Assembly: GCF_020905345.1 (NCBI RefSeq)
Contig: NZ_JAJJMO010000001.1
Span: 4,154,001 to 4,218,000 of the forward strand
Direction: 5' to 3'
DNA from: Flavobacterium pisciphilum
GTDB lineage: Bacteria > Bacteroidota > Bacteroidia > Flavobacteriales > Flavobacteriaceae
DNA: 64,000 nt
Under the pieces are notes generated by a model. That model worked only from the letters and a program-made list of their open reading frames with translations. It was not told the DNA's origin and did not search any database. Shown in pieces: positions 32,093 through 41,431 of this stretch; position 1 is the stretch's first letter; each line of letters starts with the position of its first letter. Both the position numbers and the translations under genes were made by a program.

Positions 32093-33478
32093 GTGAACTT
32101 TTCTCAATACACAAAAGAATTTTCTTATAATATAAAATTAGCATATCCCATAATATTAGGAATGGTTGGACATACCCTTATCGGTATTGTTGATAATATA
32201 ATGGTAGGGAAATTAGGAAGTACAGAACTAGCGGCAGTTTCGTTAGGAAACAGTATGATTTTTATTGCCATGTCATTAGGAATTGGATTTTCGACCGCAA
32301 TAACTCCTATAGTTGCTGAAGGGGATGCTGAGAAGAACCCCGATAAAATCCGCGGAGCATTTCATCATGGATTGTTTTTGTGTACAGTTTTAGGACTAAT
32401 GCTTTTTGGGGTAATTGTTTTGGCAAAGCCATTAATGGAATTACTACAACAACCAGCCGATGTAATTGTTCTTGCAAAACCGTATCTTGACTGGGTCGCT
32501 TTTTCATTGATTCCTTTAATCATGTATCAGGGGTACAAGCAATTTGCTGATGGACTTTCGCTTACAAAATACTCGATGTATGCTATGGTTATGGCAAACG
32601 TACTACACATAGGTATAAACTATTTATTGATTTATGGTATCTGGATTTTTCCAAAGATGGGAATTATCGGAGCTGCTTTAGGTACTGTAATCTCAAGAAT
32701 ATTTTTGGTGATGTTCATGCATATTATGATTTCGAGAAGAGCCGAATTAAAACGTTATTTCCAAGGTTTTAGTTTTGACCAAATCAAAAAAGAAACAATT
32801 AAAAAAATTATAAGTATAGGATTCCCATCTGCCATGCAAATGCTTTTTGAAGTTGTATTGTTTGCATCATCAATTTGGTTATCTGGTAATATTGGTAAAA
32901 CCAGTCAAGCAGCCAATCAAGTTGCGTTGAGTTTAGCTTCGATGACTTTTATGTTTGCCATGGGATTAAGTGTAACTTCCATGATTAGGGTTAGTAATCA
33001 AAGAGGACTGAATAATTATAAAAATCTAGTGGTAGTGGCACGTTCTATCTTTTTACTTGCGATTATAATCGAAACAGTTTTTGCAATTTTGTTTGTAGTA
33101 TTCCATAATTACTTGCCAGATATCTTCTTGAATATGGAAAATAGGGAACAAATGCTGGATAATAATGAGGTAATAGCTATTGCATCAAAGTTACTTTTAA
33201 TAGCGGCAGTTTTCCAAATTTTTGATGGAATTCAAGTAGTTGTCCTAGGAGCATTACGTGGATTGCAAGATGTCAAAATTCCAATGTATATTACATTTGT
33301 AGCCTATTGGATTATCGGTTTTCCTATTTCATACTATTTAGCTGAATATACCGATTTAAAAGCAGAAGGAGTTTGGATAGGTCTTTTGGCAGGATTAACT
33401 GCAGCGGCTATATTTTTGTATATTCGTTTTCATTACCTGACAAAAAAATTAATCAATAATTCAGTTTCAAATTCATAA
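32093..33478 (+). CDS. MATE family multidrug efflux transporter (NorM-like)
   Basis: A 461-residue membrane protein with about twelve helices in two similar halves. The family pattern GHTLIGIVDNIMVGKLGSTELAAVSLGNSM opens the first half, and the second begins near IGFPSAMQMLFEVVLFASSIWLSG. MATE pumps expel cationic drugs or metabolites in exchange for sodium or protons. The start is GTG (after AAAAAAATAAA), since no ATG fits between the promoter and the first conserved helix. The two genes downstream run in the same direction but are unrelated in function. Confidence 0.94.
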   Translation: MNFSQYTKEFSYNIKLAYPIILGMVGHTLIGIVDNIMVGKLGSTELAAVSLGNSMIFIAMSLGIGFSTAITPIVAEGDAEKNPDKIRGAFHHGLFLCTVLGLMLFGVIVLAKPLMELLQQPADVIVLAKPYLDWVAFSLIPLIMYQGYKQFADGLSLTKYSMYAMVMANVLHIGINYLLIYGIWIFPKMGIIGAALGTVISRIFLVMFMHIMISRRAELKRYFQGFSFDQIKKETIKKIISIGFPSAMQMLFEVVLFASSIWLSGNIGKTSQAANQVALSLASMTFMFAMGLSVTSMIRVSNQRGLNNYKNLVVVARSIFLLAIIIETVFAILFVVFHNYLPDIFLNMENREQMLDNNEVIAIASKLLLIAAVFQIFDGIQVVVLGALRGLQDVKIPMYITFVAYWIIGFPISYYLAEYTDLKAEGVWIGLLAGLTAAAIFLYIRFHYLTKKLINNSVSNS

Positions 33479-33481
33479 ATT

Positions 33482-33548
33482 TGAAGCATAATAAACGCAG
33501 ACATAACAAATCTGCAGATAAAAAATAGTCTGCCTAGCAGATAAATAG
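33482..33548. repeat. TCTGCAGATA-type intergenic words
   Basis: The gap between MATE and the next gene repeats CGCAGACATA, TCTGCAGATA, TCTGCCTAGCAGATA. It appears to be another small word-like palindrome (TCTGC/GCAGA). Confidence 0.45.
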
Positions 33549-33569
33549 CAAAATAAAATAAAAACAAAA

Positions 33570-33797
33570 ATGGAATTACCTAAATTTTTACTCGGCGACA
33601 ATACAGATTTCCCAGATGATATCTTCATTATTCATCTTGATTACCCAAGATTTATCATTAATTTAAAAGATGATGAGGTTGAGTTTATGGAAGAAGCAGA
33701 AGATCTTGATGAGGCTGAATTAAATGCTGAAATGGAAGGATTGATTGTTCTTGCTAATGAGTTTTACGATAGAGAAATAAAACTTTACGAAGAGTAA
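33570..33797 (+). CDS. Small acidic protein, function unknown
   Basis: A 75-residue very acidic protein (MELPKFLLGDNTDFPDDIFIIH, then EEAEDLDEAELNAEMEGLIVLANEFYDREIKLYEE). It has no signal peptide or membrane segment. I think it is a conserved hypothetical of the Flavobacteriaceae but cannot name a family. It starts with ATG after a purine-rich AAAATAAAAACAAAA and precedes the LtaS-type gene by 53 bases. Confidence 0.75.
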   Translation: MELPKFLLGDNTDFPDDIFIIHLDYPRFIINLKDDEVEFMEEAEDLDEAELNAEMEGLIVLANEFYDREIKLYEE

Positions 33798-33850
33798 ACA
33801 TCTTATTTTAATTTAAATATTTTTTTCAACACTTTAAAAATTCATATTAA

Positions 33851-35788
33851 ATGAAAAAATTCGCTTTCTTAAAACCTATTTTTAATTTTATAGCAATTGG
33901 GCTGCTAATTACTACATTAAGTCGAATATTTTTATTTTTTATATTTAAGGATAGAGTAGTTGAAACTCCAAATTTCTGGTACATTTTCCCAATTGGGTTG
34001 CGAATGGACTTGATATTACTATGTTATTTGTCATTTTTACCAGCGCTATTGGTTACTTTGTTACCGAATAACTGCATCAAATTCACCAATAAGTTCTTGG
34101 TGTTTTATAGTTTCTTATTTCTTTTTCTGATTCTTTTTGTAGAATTGGCGACACCAGATTTTGTGAAACAATACGACACACGTCCAAACAAGATATTCTT
34201 GGATTATTTGATATACCCAAGAGAAGTAGTAGGGATGCTACTAAAAAGTTATTTGGTTTCTATCATTGTTACTTTTATAATTTTAGGAGTTGTATTGTAT
34301 TTTGCTTTTAAGAAAGGAAAGAAATACTTTCATACTCATCCAGCAGATTATAAGTTCAAATTAATTATATTCCCATTAGTGGCTTTTTTATTGTTCTTTG
34401 GAGCACGTTCTAGTCTTACATCTAAGCGACCAATTAATGCCAGTAATGCGGTTTTTTCTACAGATCAGTTAACGAATACGTTAGGTTTAAATTCATTTTA
34501 TACAGTAGCTTTTGCAGCTTACTCTATTAAAAATGAAGGAAACACTAAGATGTATGGTAAAATGGAGGAAGCAGAAGCGATTGCTCGTGTAAAAAAATAC
34601 ATGACGGTAAATCCGGATGCTTTTACAGATCCAGAAATTCCATTTCTACACATTCAAAACCCCGACACACTTTTAAAACGACCATACAATTTGGTTATCT
34701 TTTTACAAGAAAGTCTTGGAGCAGAATATGTTGGGATTTTAGGAGGTAAGCCATTAACTCCAGAGTTTGATAAGCTTTCAAAAGAAGGCTTACTTTTTAC
34801 TAATTTATATTGCACAGGAACGCGTAGTGTTCGAGGAATTGAAGCTGTTGTTACAGGATTTCTTCCTTCTCCATCAGAGAGTGTAGTGAAATTAGGAAAC
34901 TCACAACAAGGATTTTTTACCTTGGCAGATGCCCTAAAACAAAAAGGATACGAAACGAGTTTCATCTATGGAGGAATGGCTAATTTTGATAATATGGCTT
35001 CTTTCTTTAACGGAAATGGATTTCAAGATATCGTAGATCAAGAAGATTTTGATGGCGATGGACATAAATATGCGTTTAAAGGAACTTGGGGATATTCAGA
35101 TGAAGATTTAGTTGTAAAAGCAAATAATTATTTCAAAGCCAAAGGTGATAAACCATTCTTTTCATTAATGTTTTCTACTTCTAATCACGAGCCATTTGAG
35201 TATCCTGAAGGAAGAATTAAACCATACGATAAGAAATCTGCAACGGTTAATAACGCTATGAAATATGCCGATTTTTCGATTGGAAAATTCTTCGAAATGG
35301 CTAAAAAAGAAGCTTATTTTAAAAACACTATTTTCATTGTAATTGCCGATCACAATACAAGAACATACGGAAAGAATTTAGTGCCAATAAACAAGTTCCA
35401 TATTCCAGCATTAATTATGGGACCTGGTGTTCCTAAAGGGAAAGCCTACGATAAATTAGCTAGTCAGATTGATATTCCGCCTACTTTATTAAGTTACGTT
35501 GGTGCACAGTTTGAAACGCCAATGGTAGGAAGAAACTTAACTCAAATTGGTCCAGATGTAAAAGGAAGATCAATCATGCAGTTTAATGATATCAATGCTT
35601 TTAGAGTAGAGAATAAGGTTGTAATCATGCAACCAAATTTAAAACCACTACAATTTGAAATTAAAAATGATACTACTTTAGTTCCTGTTAAACTAGACGA
35701 AGAACTTGCAAAAGATGCTTTGGCACATGTAGTAACAGCAGGAAATCTATACAAACAGAATAAGTATAAACTTAGAAAGAAGAAGTAG
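33851..35788 (+). CDS. LTA synthase family (LtaS-type) phosphotransferase/sulfatase
   Basis: A 645-residue membrane enzyme: five helices in the first 195 residues, then a large periplasmic sulfatase-fold domain. Metal-site motifs are visible: FLQESLGAEYVG (Glu ligand near 286), the Thr nucleophile in CTGTRSVRGIEA (about 321), and DHN in VIADHNTRTYG. In Gram-positives this fold makes lipoteichoic acid; in Gram-negatives relatives transfer phosphoglycerol or phosphoethanolamine to glycans or lipid A. Here the substrate is unknown. The gene is followed by a large repeat cluster. Confidence 0.92.
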   Translation: MKKFAFLKPIFNFIAIGLLITTLSRIFLFFIFKDRVVETPNFWYIFPIGLRMDLILLCYLSFLPALLVTLLPNNCIKFTNKFLVFYSFLFLFLILFVELATPDFVKQYDTRPNKIFLDYLIYPREVVGMLLKSYLVSIIVTFIILGVVLYFAFKKGKKYFHTHPADYKFKLIIFPLVAFLLFFGARSSLTSKRPINASNAVFSTDQLTNTLGLNSFYTVAFAAYSIKNEGNTKMYGKMEEAEAIARVKKYMTVNPDAFTDPEIPFLHIQNPDTLLKRPYNLVIFLQESLGAEYVGILGGKPLTPEFDKLSKEGLLFTNLYCTGTRSVRGIEAVVTGFLPSPSESVVKLGNSQQGFFTLADALKQKGYETSFIYGGMANFDNMASFFNGNGFQDIVDQEDFDGDGHKYAFKGTWGYSDEDLVVKANNYFKAKGDKPFFSLMFSTSNHEPFEYPEGRIKPYDKKSATVNNAMKYADFSIGKFFEMAKKEAYFKNTIFIVIADHNTRTYGKNLVPINKFHIPALIMGPGVPKGKAYDKLASQIDIPPTLLSYVGAQFETPMVGRNLTQIGPDVKGRSIMQFNDINAFRVENKVVIMQPNLKPLQFEIKNDTTLVPVKLDEELAKDALAHVVTAGNLYKQNKYKLRKKK

Positions 35789-35796
35789 ATTTTTTA

Positions 35797-36070
35797 GAGA
35801 AAGTTACTGAGTTACTAAGGTTCTGAGGAGCTAAGTTTAAGTGAGTTTTTAACTCAGGAACTTAGCATCTTAGAGCCTTTTTTTTAGGATAGTATATTCT
35901 AGGTGAGTTGCTAAGTGGCTAAGACTCTGAGGTGCTAAGTTTAGGCTGAGTTTTTAACTCAGGAACTTAGTATCTTAGAGCCTTTTTTAAGGACAGTATA
36001 TTCTAGTGAGTTGCTAAGTTTAAGTTGAGTTTTAACTCAGAGACTTAGAAACTTAGCGACTTAGAACCTT
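35797..36070. repeat. Array of three CTTAG/CTCAG hairpin repeats
   Basis: Three related palindromic units lie between convergent genes. The segment AACTCAGGAACTTAG followed by NATCTTAGAGCCTTTTTT starts at 35851 and 35956 (105 bp apart), and a shorter variant starts at 36034. Each unit has an upstream complement (GAGTTGCTAAGTGGCTAAGAC and similar) so each can fold into a long hairpin ending in GAGCC-T-rich, terminator-like. The last unit runs into the stop codon of meaB. Confidence 0.9.
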
Positions 36071-37155
36071 TTACTAAAATACAACTCCAATAAAACACTA
36101 GCTGCAGCAAAGGGTGAAAGCTCATCATTTTGCACTGCTTTTTTGTTTTTATCAAGTTGGGATATGATTTCGGGATGATTGTAGAAGTTGTTTTTTAATT
36201 GCTCATTTATGGCTTCCATCATCCAAAACTGATTTTGTTCTTTTCTTTTTTCTTGAAAATAGTAAGTGTTTTTTGCCATTTCAAGATAATCAAGAATTGT
36301 TTGCCATACTTCAGGAATTCCTTCGTGAGTAATAGCACTACAGGTAGATACTGTAGGTTGCCATCCAGATTTTTTGGCAGGGAATAAGTGCAATGCTCTA
36401 TTGAATTCTGTTTTGGCAAGTCTTGCTTTCTTAATGTTATCGCCATCGGCTTTGTTAATGACTATAGCATCAGCCATTTCCATGATTCCTCTTTTGATGC
36501 CTTGTAATTCATCGCCAGCACCAGCAATTTTTAGTAATAAGAAAAAATCAACCATGCTGTGAACTGCGGTTTCGCTTTGACCAACACCTACCGTTTCAAT
36601 TAATATTGTATCAAATCCAGCTGCTTCACAAAGTATAATGGTTTCTCTGGTTTTTCGAGCAACACCACCAAGGGTTTCTCCTGAAGCACTAGGACGGATA
36701 AAAGCATTTTCATCTTTAACGAGTTCTTCCATTCGGGTTTTATCGCCTAGGATACTACCGTGTGAAAATGAACTACTAGGATCGACTGCTAATACAGCTA
36801 GTTTTTTTCCTAATCCGGTGAGTTGTTTACCAAAAGCTTCAATAAAAGTACTTTTTCCAACGCCGGGAACTCCGGTAATTCCTATTCGAACCGATTGATT
36901 GGCATGAGGCAAGCAGCTGTTAATTATTTCATTTGCTTTGGCTAAATGATCAGGATTGGTACTTTCTATTAGAGTAATTGCTCTGCTTAAAGCGGTTATG
37001 TTACCAGATAAGATACCAGAAACTAATTCTTGTGCAGAAGGTTGAATTCGTCTAAAACGTTGAATTTGCTCAATTGATGCTCCGCTGGTGATTTCAGGTT
37101 GTGAAATTCCAGGTTTTTCATTTAAACTACTTCCTTGTTTTTTATGTGTTGACAA
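36061..37155 (-). CDS. meaB: Methylmalonyl-CoA mutase-associated GTPase MeaB
   Basis: MeaB (ArgK-type G3E-like GTPase) protects and loads adenosylcobalamin into methylmalonyl-CoA mutase. The 364 residues show the P-loop GITGVPGVGKSTFIEAFG (about 94-111), VDPSSSFSHGSILGDKTRM, ETVGVGQSE and the base-recognition NKADGDN. The start is a TTG (TTG TCA ACA CAT); no in-frame ATG precedes the conserved region, and a TACTTTTA near-consensus element lies about 20 bases upstream at 37175-37182. The mutase genes are not in the window, but the cobalamin adenosyltransferase at 57633-58202 serves the same cofactor. Confidence 0.94.
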   Translation of the reverse strand: MSTHKKQGSSLNEKPGISQPEITSGASIEQIQRFRRIQPSAQELVSGILSGNITALSRAITLIESTNPDHLAKANEIINSCLPHANQSVRIGITGVPGVGKSTFIEAFGKQLTGLGKKLAVLAVDPSSSFSHGSILGDKTRMEELVKDENAFIRPSASGETLGGVARKTRETIILCEAAGFDTILIETVGVGQSETAVHSMVDFFLLLKIAGAGDELQGIKRGIMEMADAIVINKADGDNIKKARLAKTEFNRALHLFPAKKSGWQPTVSTCSAITHEGIPEVWQTILDYLEMAKNTYYFQEKRKEQNQFWMMEAINEQLKNNFYNHPEIISQLDKNKKAVQNDELSPFAAASVLLELYFSKRF

Positions 37156-37259
37156 ATTCTTTTCTTTTGAAAGGTAAAAGTAATCAAAACAAAAACAGTT
37201 TCAAAAGTAGAAAATTGCTTTTGAAACTGTTTTTGTGAATTTGTTTGACACTGCTTGGA

Positions 37260-37901
37260 TTAATATGCTGCAGTAAAACGTACTTGGTGATGTTTAGGAG
37301 TTTCAACTTCATCAGCTATAACTACTGCCAAATCTTCTACAGATAAAATACTTCTTTGATTTTCATCAAAAACAGGATTATCTAATCCTAAGCGATATTT
37401 ACCAGTTCTTCCTGTGGTGATTCCTGGATGCATTTCGAAAGCAGGGCTAAAAAATGCCCAATCCAAGTCTTTTTCCTCTTTCAAAATATTCAAATAATCT
37501 CTTGCAGCCGATGCTCCTGCATAATATTCTTTTGGAAAATCAGGTGTATCTACAGCTTGTAGATTTGGAGCCACAAATAAACTTCCTGCACCACCAATTG
37601 TGATAAAACGTTTCACTCCTGATTGTTTTACAGCTTCCTGAATAGATTTTGAACCAGCAATGAAATCAGCATAAAGATTTGGGTTAGTCCATCCAGCATT
37701 GAAAGCGCTAACTACAACATCATTTCCTTTTAGGATAGCTGCTAATTCTTTTGTGTTTAAGATATCTGCTGTTACCCAAGTTACATTGGTAGAATCTTTA
37801 GGATTTCTTGCAATAGCAGTAATTTCGTGTTTGCGATTTGCTAATTCGTTTAAGATTGTTGAGCCAACAAAACCTGTTGCTCCGATAATTGCGATTTTCA
37901 T
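37260..37901 (-). CDS. NAD(P)-binding epimerase-like protein (YwnB-like)
   Basis: A 213-residue NmrA/NAD-dependent epimerase-like protein. The Rossmann motif GATGFVGSTIL is at residues 8-18, followed by the basic AIARNP that favours NADPH, and GGAGSLFV near 103. No YxxxK catalytic pair is obvious, so it may be a sensor or reductase. It is the second gene of an operon with an Rrf2 regulator, an arrangement like ywnA-ywnB of Bacillus, where redox control is suspected. Confidence 0.88.
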   Translation of the reverse strand: MKIAIIGATGFVGSTILNELANRKHEITAIARNPKDSTNVTWVTADILNTKELAAILKGNDVVVSAFNAGWTNPNLYADFIAGSKSIQEAVKQSGVKRFITIGGAGSLFVAPNLQAVDTPDFPKEYYAGASAARDYLNILKEEKDLDWAFFSPAFEMHPGITTGRTGKYRLGLDNPVFDENQRSILSVEDLAVVIADEVETPKHHQVRFTAAY

Positions 37902-37956
37902 GATATATAATTTAATTAGTAATAAAAAATGTTACAGTTTAGTCTAAAAAAATAGC

Positions 37957-38364
37957 TTAGAATTGATTTGAAAAATTTTCTAATGTGATTGTGCTTAATT
38001 GCGCATTTATTTTTTCGTTGATATCAGCATATAATAAGTCTAGATTTTCGTTTATTTTCTTTCCAACTGGACAATCTGGATTAGGTTGATTCTTTGCATA
38101 ACCAAGATTTACAGTATCAAAAGTCATTTTAAAAATTTCAAGTAAAGTAATTTCAGCTGCTGGTTTTAATAACCGTGTACCACCATTTTTACCTTCCTTG
38201 CTCTCTACAATATGATTCTTTTTTAGGTTTGAAATTTCTTTTCTTACCAAAACAGGATTCAAATTAATGCTACCCGCAATGTATTCCGATGATAGATAAT
38301 CATTGGGGAATTTTGAGAGTAGAGTTAGAATATGTGTCGTTATGGCAAACTTACCTGAAATCAT
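37957..38364 (-). CDS. Rrf2-family transcriptional regulator (YwnA-like)
   Basis: A 135-residue winged-helix regulator of the Rrf2 family: FAITTHILTLLSKFPNDYLSSEYIAGSINLNPVLVRKEISNLKKNHIVESKEGKNGGTRLLK. It has only one cysteine (NPDCPVG near 100), not the three that bind an iron-sulfur cluster in IscR/NsrR, so it resembles the thiol-sensing YwnA/CymR subgroup. It precedes the NAD-binding gene by 55 bases and probably regulates that operon and perhaps the divergent transporter gene. The promoter at 38384-38414 is fully consensus. Confidence 0.92.
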   Translation of the reverse strand: MISGKFAITTHILTLLSKFPNDYLSSEYIAGSINLNPVLVRKEISNLKKNHIVESKEGKNGGTRLLKPAAEITLLEIFKMTFDTVNLGYAKNQPNPDCPVGKKINENLDLLYADINEKINAQLSTITLENFSNQF

Positions 38365-38383
38365 ACTGTAATAAAATATGTTA

Positions 38384-38414
38384 CAAATTTACAGGTTTAT
38401 ATTAAACTGACAAA
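38384..38414 (-). promoter_or_regulatory. Consensus promoter of the Rrf2 gene
   Basis: On the minus strand TTTG (38411-38414), 19 bases, then TAAATTTG (38384-38391): an exact bacteroidetal TTTG-N19-TAnnTTTG promoter, 19 bases before the ATG. Confidence 0.75.
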
Positions 38415-38458
38415 ATAATTTACTTTAAAATTAAATAATTTAAGAAGATATTAAGTAG

Positions 38459-38466
38459 TATTTTTG
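38459..38466 (+). promoter_or_regulatory. TAnnTTTG -7 element of the AEC transporter gene
   Basis: TATTTTTG, exact consensus, 14 bases before ATG 38481; a very short leader is expected. Confidence 0.5.
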
Positions 38467-38480
38467 TTTTTTTATTGAAG

Positions 38481-39392
38481 ATGAGCAACTTTATTTTAAT
38501 ATTTGTTTTTATCAGTGCTGGACTTATATTGCAAAATATCAAGGGTTTCCCGGTACATATTTACAAAACGTTAAACAAAATTGTAATTTATTTATGTCTT
38601 CCTGCTTTGGCATTATATTTTATTCCAAAGATAGAGTGGAGTACTGAATTGTTATTTCCTATAGGAGCAGCTTGGATTAGTTTTGTAGTTGCTTTTTTTC
38701 TTTTTTCTATTTTAGGAAAAAAGTATGGTTGGTCTAATAAACTAATAGGGTGTTTAATTCTCACAGCGGGATTGAGCAATACCTCTTTTTTAGGATATCC
38801 TATAATAGAGGCCTTGTATGGAAAGCAAGGGCTAAAAACTGCTATTTTGGTCGATCAGCCAGGATCCTTTGTCGTAATTTCGACATTGGGAGTTTTCGTA
38901 GCAGCATTTTATTCAAAAGGCAGTCCAGACGCACAGGCAATCACTAAAAAAATATTGCTTTTTCCACCATTTATTACGTTTGTCTTAGCTTGTTTTATGA
39001 ACGTTTTTGGTTATGATTTTGATGGAAATCTTCAGTTTGCGTTTCAGAAATTAGGTAGTTTGGTTACACCTCTTGCATTACTTTCTGTAGGTTTGCAACT
39101 TCGTTTTGAAAAAAATAGTAGGCATTGGCGTTTTTTAACCCTAGGACTATTTTTTAAACTTATCATCACTCCTTTATTGTTTTTGGTATTGTACGTCTTT
39201 ATTTTAAAACAAAATTCTTCAGTAATTAAAGTTACAATCATGGAAATGGCTATGGCACCCATGATTACAGGAAGTATATTGGCTTCTACATATGGTTTAA
39301 AACCGCGACTGAGTAGCATGATGATAGGTTTTGGAATCCCTATTTCGTTTGTTACACTTGCATTTTGGTATTTTATTATGAGTTTTATTTAG
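38481..39392 (+). CDS. AEC family transporter (auxin-efflux-carrier-like permease)
   Basis: A 303-residue membrane protein with about ten helices in two five-helix halves. Family landmarks are FPVHIYKTLNKIVIYLCLPALAL near the start and the crossover GLSNTSFLGYPIIEALYGKQGL. AEC permeases move organic anions such as malate or malonate. The frame can be opened at TTG 38475, but the ATG at 38481 fits better. The MFS transporter gene follows after 31 bases. The Rrf2 regulator is divergent and may control it. Confidence 0.9.
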   Translation: MSNFILIFVFISAGLILQNIKGFPVHIYKTLNKIVIYLCLPALALYFIPKIEWSTELLFPIGAAWISFVVAFFLFSILGKKYGWSNKLIGCLILTAGLSNTSFLGYPIIEALYGKQGLKTAILVDQPGSFVVISTLGVFVAAFYSKGSPDAQAITKKILLFPPFITFVLACFMNVFGYDFDGNLQFAFQKLGSLVTPLALLSVGLQLRFEKNSRHWRFLTLGLFFKLIITPLLFLVLYVFILKQNSSVIKVTIMEMAMAPMITGSILASTYGLKPRLSSMMIGFGIPISFVTLAFWYFIMSFI

Positions 39393-39423
39393 TTTATATA
39401 TTAATTTTTAGTTCTATTTTATT

Positions 39424-40641
39424 ATGAGTTCCCCTAGTAATACAGCCACAATCGATGGTTCGGTTTTGGTTCAAAAAACAGTTTATTCTGTATTGTTTTC
39501 AATAGCATTTGCCCATTTATTAAATGATCTAATGCAAGCAGTTATCCCTGCTACTTATCCTATATTAAAGGATAACTTCAATTTAAATTTTACCCAAGTT
39601 GGATTAATCACTTTTGTTTTCCAGCTTACAGCATCTTTATTGCAGCCTTTTGTCGGATTCTATACTGATAAAAAGCCGATGCCTTATTCATTAGCCATAG
39701 GTATGGTTTTTACTATTTCTGGGTTATGTCTGTTATCGGTATCAACTCATTTCTGGATGTTATTGGTATCAGTTGGATTAGTAGGTATTGGTTCTTCTAT
39801 ATTTCACCCAGAAGCCTCTAGGGTTGCTTTTTTAGGTTCAGGAGGAAAGCGTGGTTTGGCACAGTCTATCTTTCAACTAGGAGGTAATGCTGGTAGCGCA
39901 ATAGGTCCCTTATTGGTTGCTTTGGTTGTTGCTCCTTATGGGCAATCACACGTAGCTTGGTTTGTTATTGCTGGAATATTGGGTATTATTATTTTATCTA
40001 GAATTGCAGTTTGGTATGAGAATCACATGAACTTGAGAGCTGCCAAAAAAATAGATTCAGAAGAAACCACAATTCCTTTATCAAATAAAAAAATAACCAT
40101 TTCAATTGTTGTTTTGTTGTTGCTTATTTTCTCTAAGTTCTTCTATATGGCAAGTATGTCTAGTTACTTTACTTTCTACCTAATGGATAGGTTCGGAATG
40201 AGTATTCAAGACTCTCAGTTTTATTTGTTTGTTTTCTTGGCATCAGTTGCAGCGGGAACCTTAATTGGAGGGCCATTAGGAGACCGTTTTGGAAGAAAGT
40301 ATATCATTTGGATTTCTATACTTGGAGCAGCTCCTTTTACCTTATTATTGCCTTATGCTAATTTGTTTTGGACAGGAGTATTGTCTGTAATAATTGGAGT
40401 TGTAATTGCATCTGCATTTTCGGCCATCTTGGTGTTTGCACAGGAATTAAAACCTGGAAAAGTGGGAATGATTTCGGGATTGTTCTTCGGATTTGCTTTT
40501 GGAATGGGAGGGCTAGGTTCTGCAATTTTAGGATATGTTGCCGATCAAACAACTATTGAATATGTATTTAAAGTAAGTTCGTATTTGCCTTTAATTGGTA
40601 TTTTGACTTATTTTCTGCCTAATATCAAAAAGAAAGCATAA
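39424..40641 (+). CDS. MFS transporter, fosmidomycin-resistance (Fsr)-like
   Basis: A 405-residue twelve-helix major facilitator. The start (VYSVLFSIAFAHLLNDLMQAVIPATYPILKDNFNLNFTQVG) and FYTDKKPMPYSLAIGM match the Fsr group, with GGNAGSAIGPLLVALVVAPYG and GDRFGRKY in the loops. Relatives export fosmidomycin or other small molecules by proton antiport; the natural substrate is unknown. It is likely co-transcribed with the AEC gene 31 bases upstream. Confidence 0.92.
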   Translation: MSSPSNTATIDGSVLVQKTVYSVLFSIAFAHLLNDLMQAVIPATYPILKDNFNLNFTQVGLITFVFQLTASLLQPFVGFYTDKKPMPYSLAIGMVFTISGLCLLSVSTHFWMLLVSVGLVGIGSSIFHPEASRVAFLGSGGKRGLAQSIFQLGGNAGSAIGPLLVALVVAPYGQSHVAWFVIAGILGIIILSRIAVWYENHMNLRAAKKIDSEETTIPLSNKKITISIVVLLLLIFSKFFYMASMSSYFTFYLMDRFGMSIQDSQFYLFVFLASVAAGTLIGGPLGDRFGRKYIIWISILGAAPFTLLLPYANLFWTGVLSVIIGVVIASAFSAILVFAQELKPGKVGMISGLFFGFAFGMGGLGSAILGYVADQTTIEYVFKVSSYLPLIGILTYFLPNIKKKA

Positions 40642-40740
40642 GTCTATAAAGTCTATCAACTTTATATTTTTTTTATGAGGGCTAATGTTTTCCTTGTGCT
40701 TTTTTTAGTTATTTTTAAATAAAATTTTAAATATATACTC

Positions 40741-41379
40741 ATGGCAACATTACGATTAGGAGATATAGCTCCAGATTTTGAAGCAGATACAACTCAAGGC
40801 CCTATAAAATTTCATGAATGGTTAGGAGATTCTTGGGGAGTGTTATTTTCTCATCCTTCAGATTTTACCCCAGTTTGTACTACAGAGTTAGGAACTGTGG
40901 CTAATTATTACCCAGAATTTGTAAAAAGAAATACTAAGGTTATCGCTCTAAGTGTTGATGGTTTAGAATCGCATTTAGAATGGATTAAAGATATCAACGA
41001 GACCCAAAATACTACTGTAAATTATCCTATTATTGCCGACGAAGACAAAAAAGTTGCCAATTTATATGATATGTTACATCCAAACGCAAGTGATAAGTTT
41101 ACTGTTCGTTCTGTTTTTATTATTGGAAACGATAAAAAAATAAAATTAACATTGACTTATCCAGCTTCGACAGGGAGAAATTTTGATGAATTGCTTCGTG
41201 TGATTGATAGTTTGCAATTAACTGCAAATTATAGTGTAGCAACACCTGCAAACTGGAAAGACGGTGAAGATGTGGTTATATCTCCATCGATTCCTGATAG
41301 TGATATTGCAGCTAAGTTTCCAAAAGGACATAATCCTATAAAACCTTATTTGAGGATGACTCCTCAGCCTAATAAGTAG
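40741..41379 (+). CDS. Peroxiredoxin, 1-Cys Prx6 type
   Basis: A 212-residue peroxiredoxin that reduces hydrogen peroxide and organic peroxides. The active-site motif is HPSDFTPVCTTEL with the peroxidatic Cys near residue 45. The length and the C-terminal extension (WKDGEDVVISPSIPDSDIAAKFPKGH...YLRMT) are those of the Prx6 subfamily, which has no resolving cysteine; no other Cys is present here. The gene stands alone and is followed by a bidirectional terminator. Confidence 0.95.
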   Translation: MATLRLGDIAPDFEADTTQGPIKFHEWLGDSWGVLFSHPSDFTPVCTTELGTVANYYPEFVKRNTKVIALSVDGLESHLEWIKDINETQNTTVNYPIIADEDKKVANLYDMLHPNASDKFTVRSVFIIGNDKKIKLTLTYPASTGRNFDELLRVIDSLQLTANYSVATPANWKDGEDVVISPSIPDSDIAAKFPKGHNPIKPYLRMTPQPNK

Positions 41380-41395
41380 GTTTAGATAGAAAATA

Positions 41396-41428
41396 AAAAA
41401 AAGGTATAATTCTTATTATACCTTTTTT
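41396..41428. terminator. Bidirectional terminator between peroxiredoxin and antiporter genes
   Basis: AAAAAGGTATAAT pairs with ATTATACCTTTTT across TTCT/TCTT, a long A-T-flanked stem between convergent genes; its T-run reaches the antiporter 3' end. Confidence 0.85.
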
Positions 41429-41431
41429 GTG

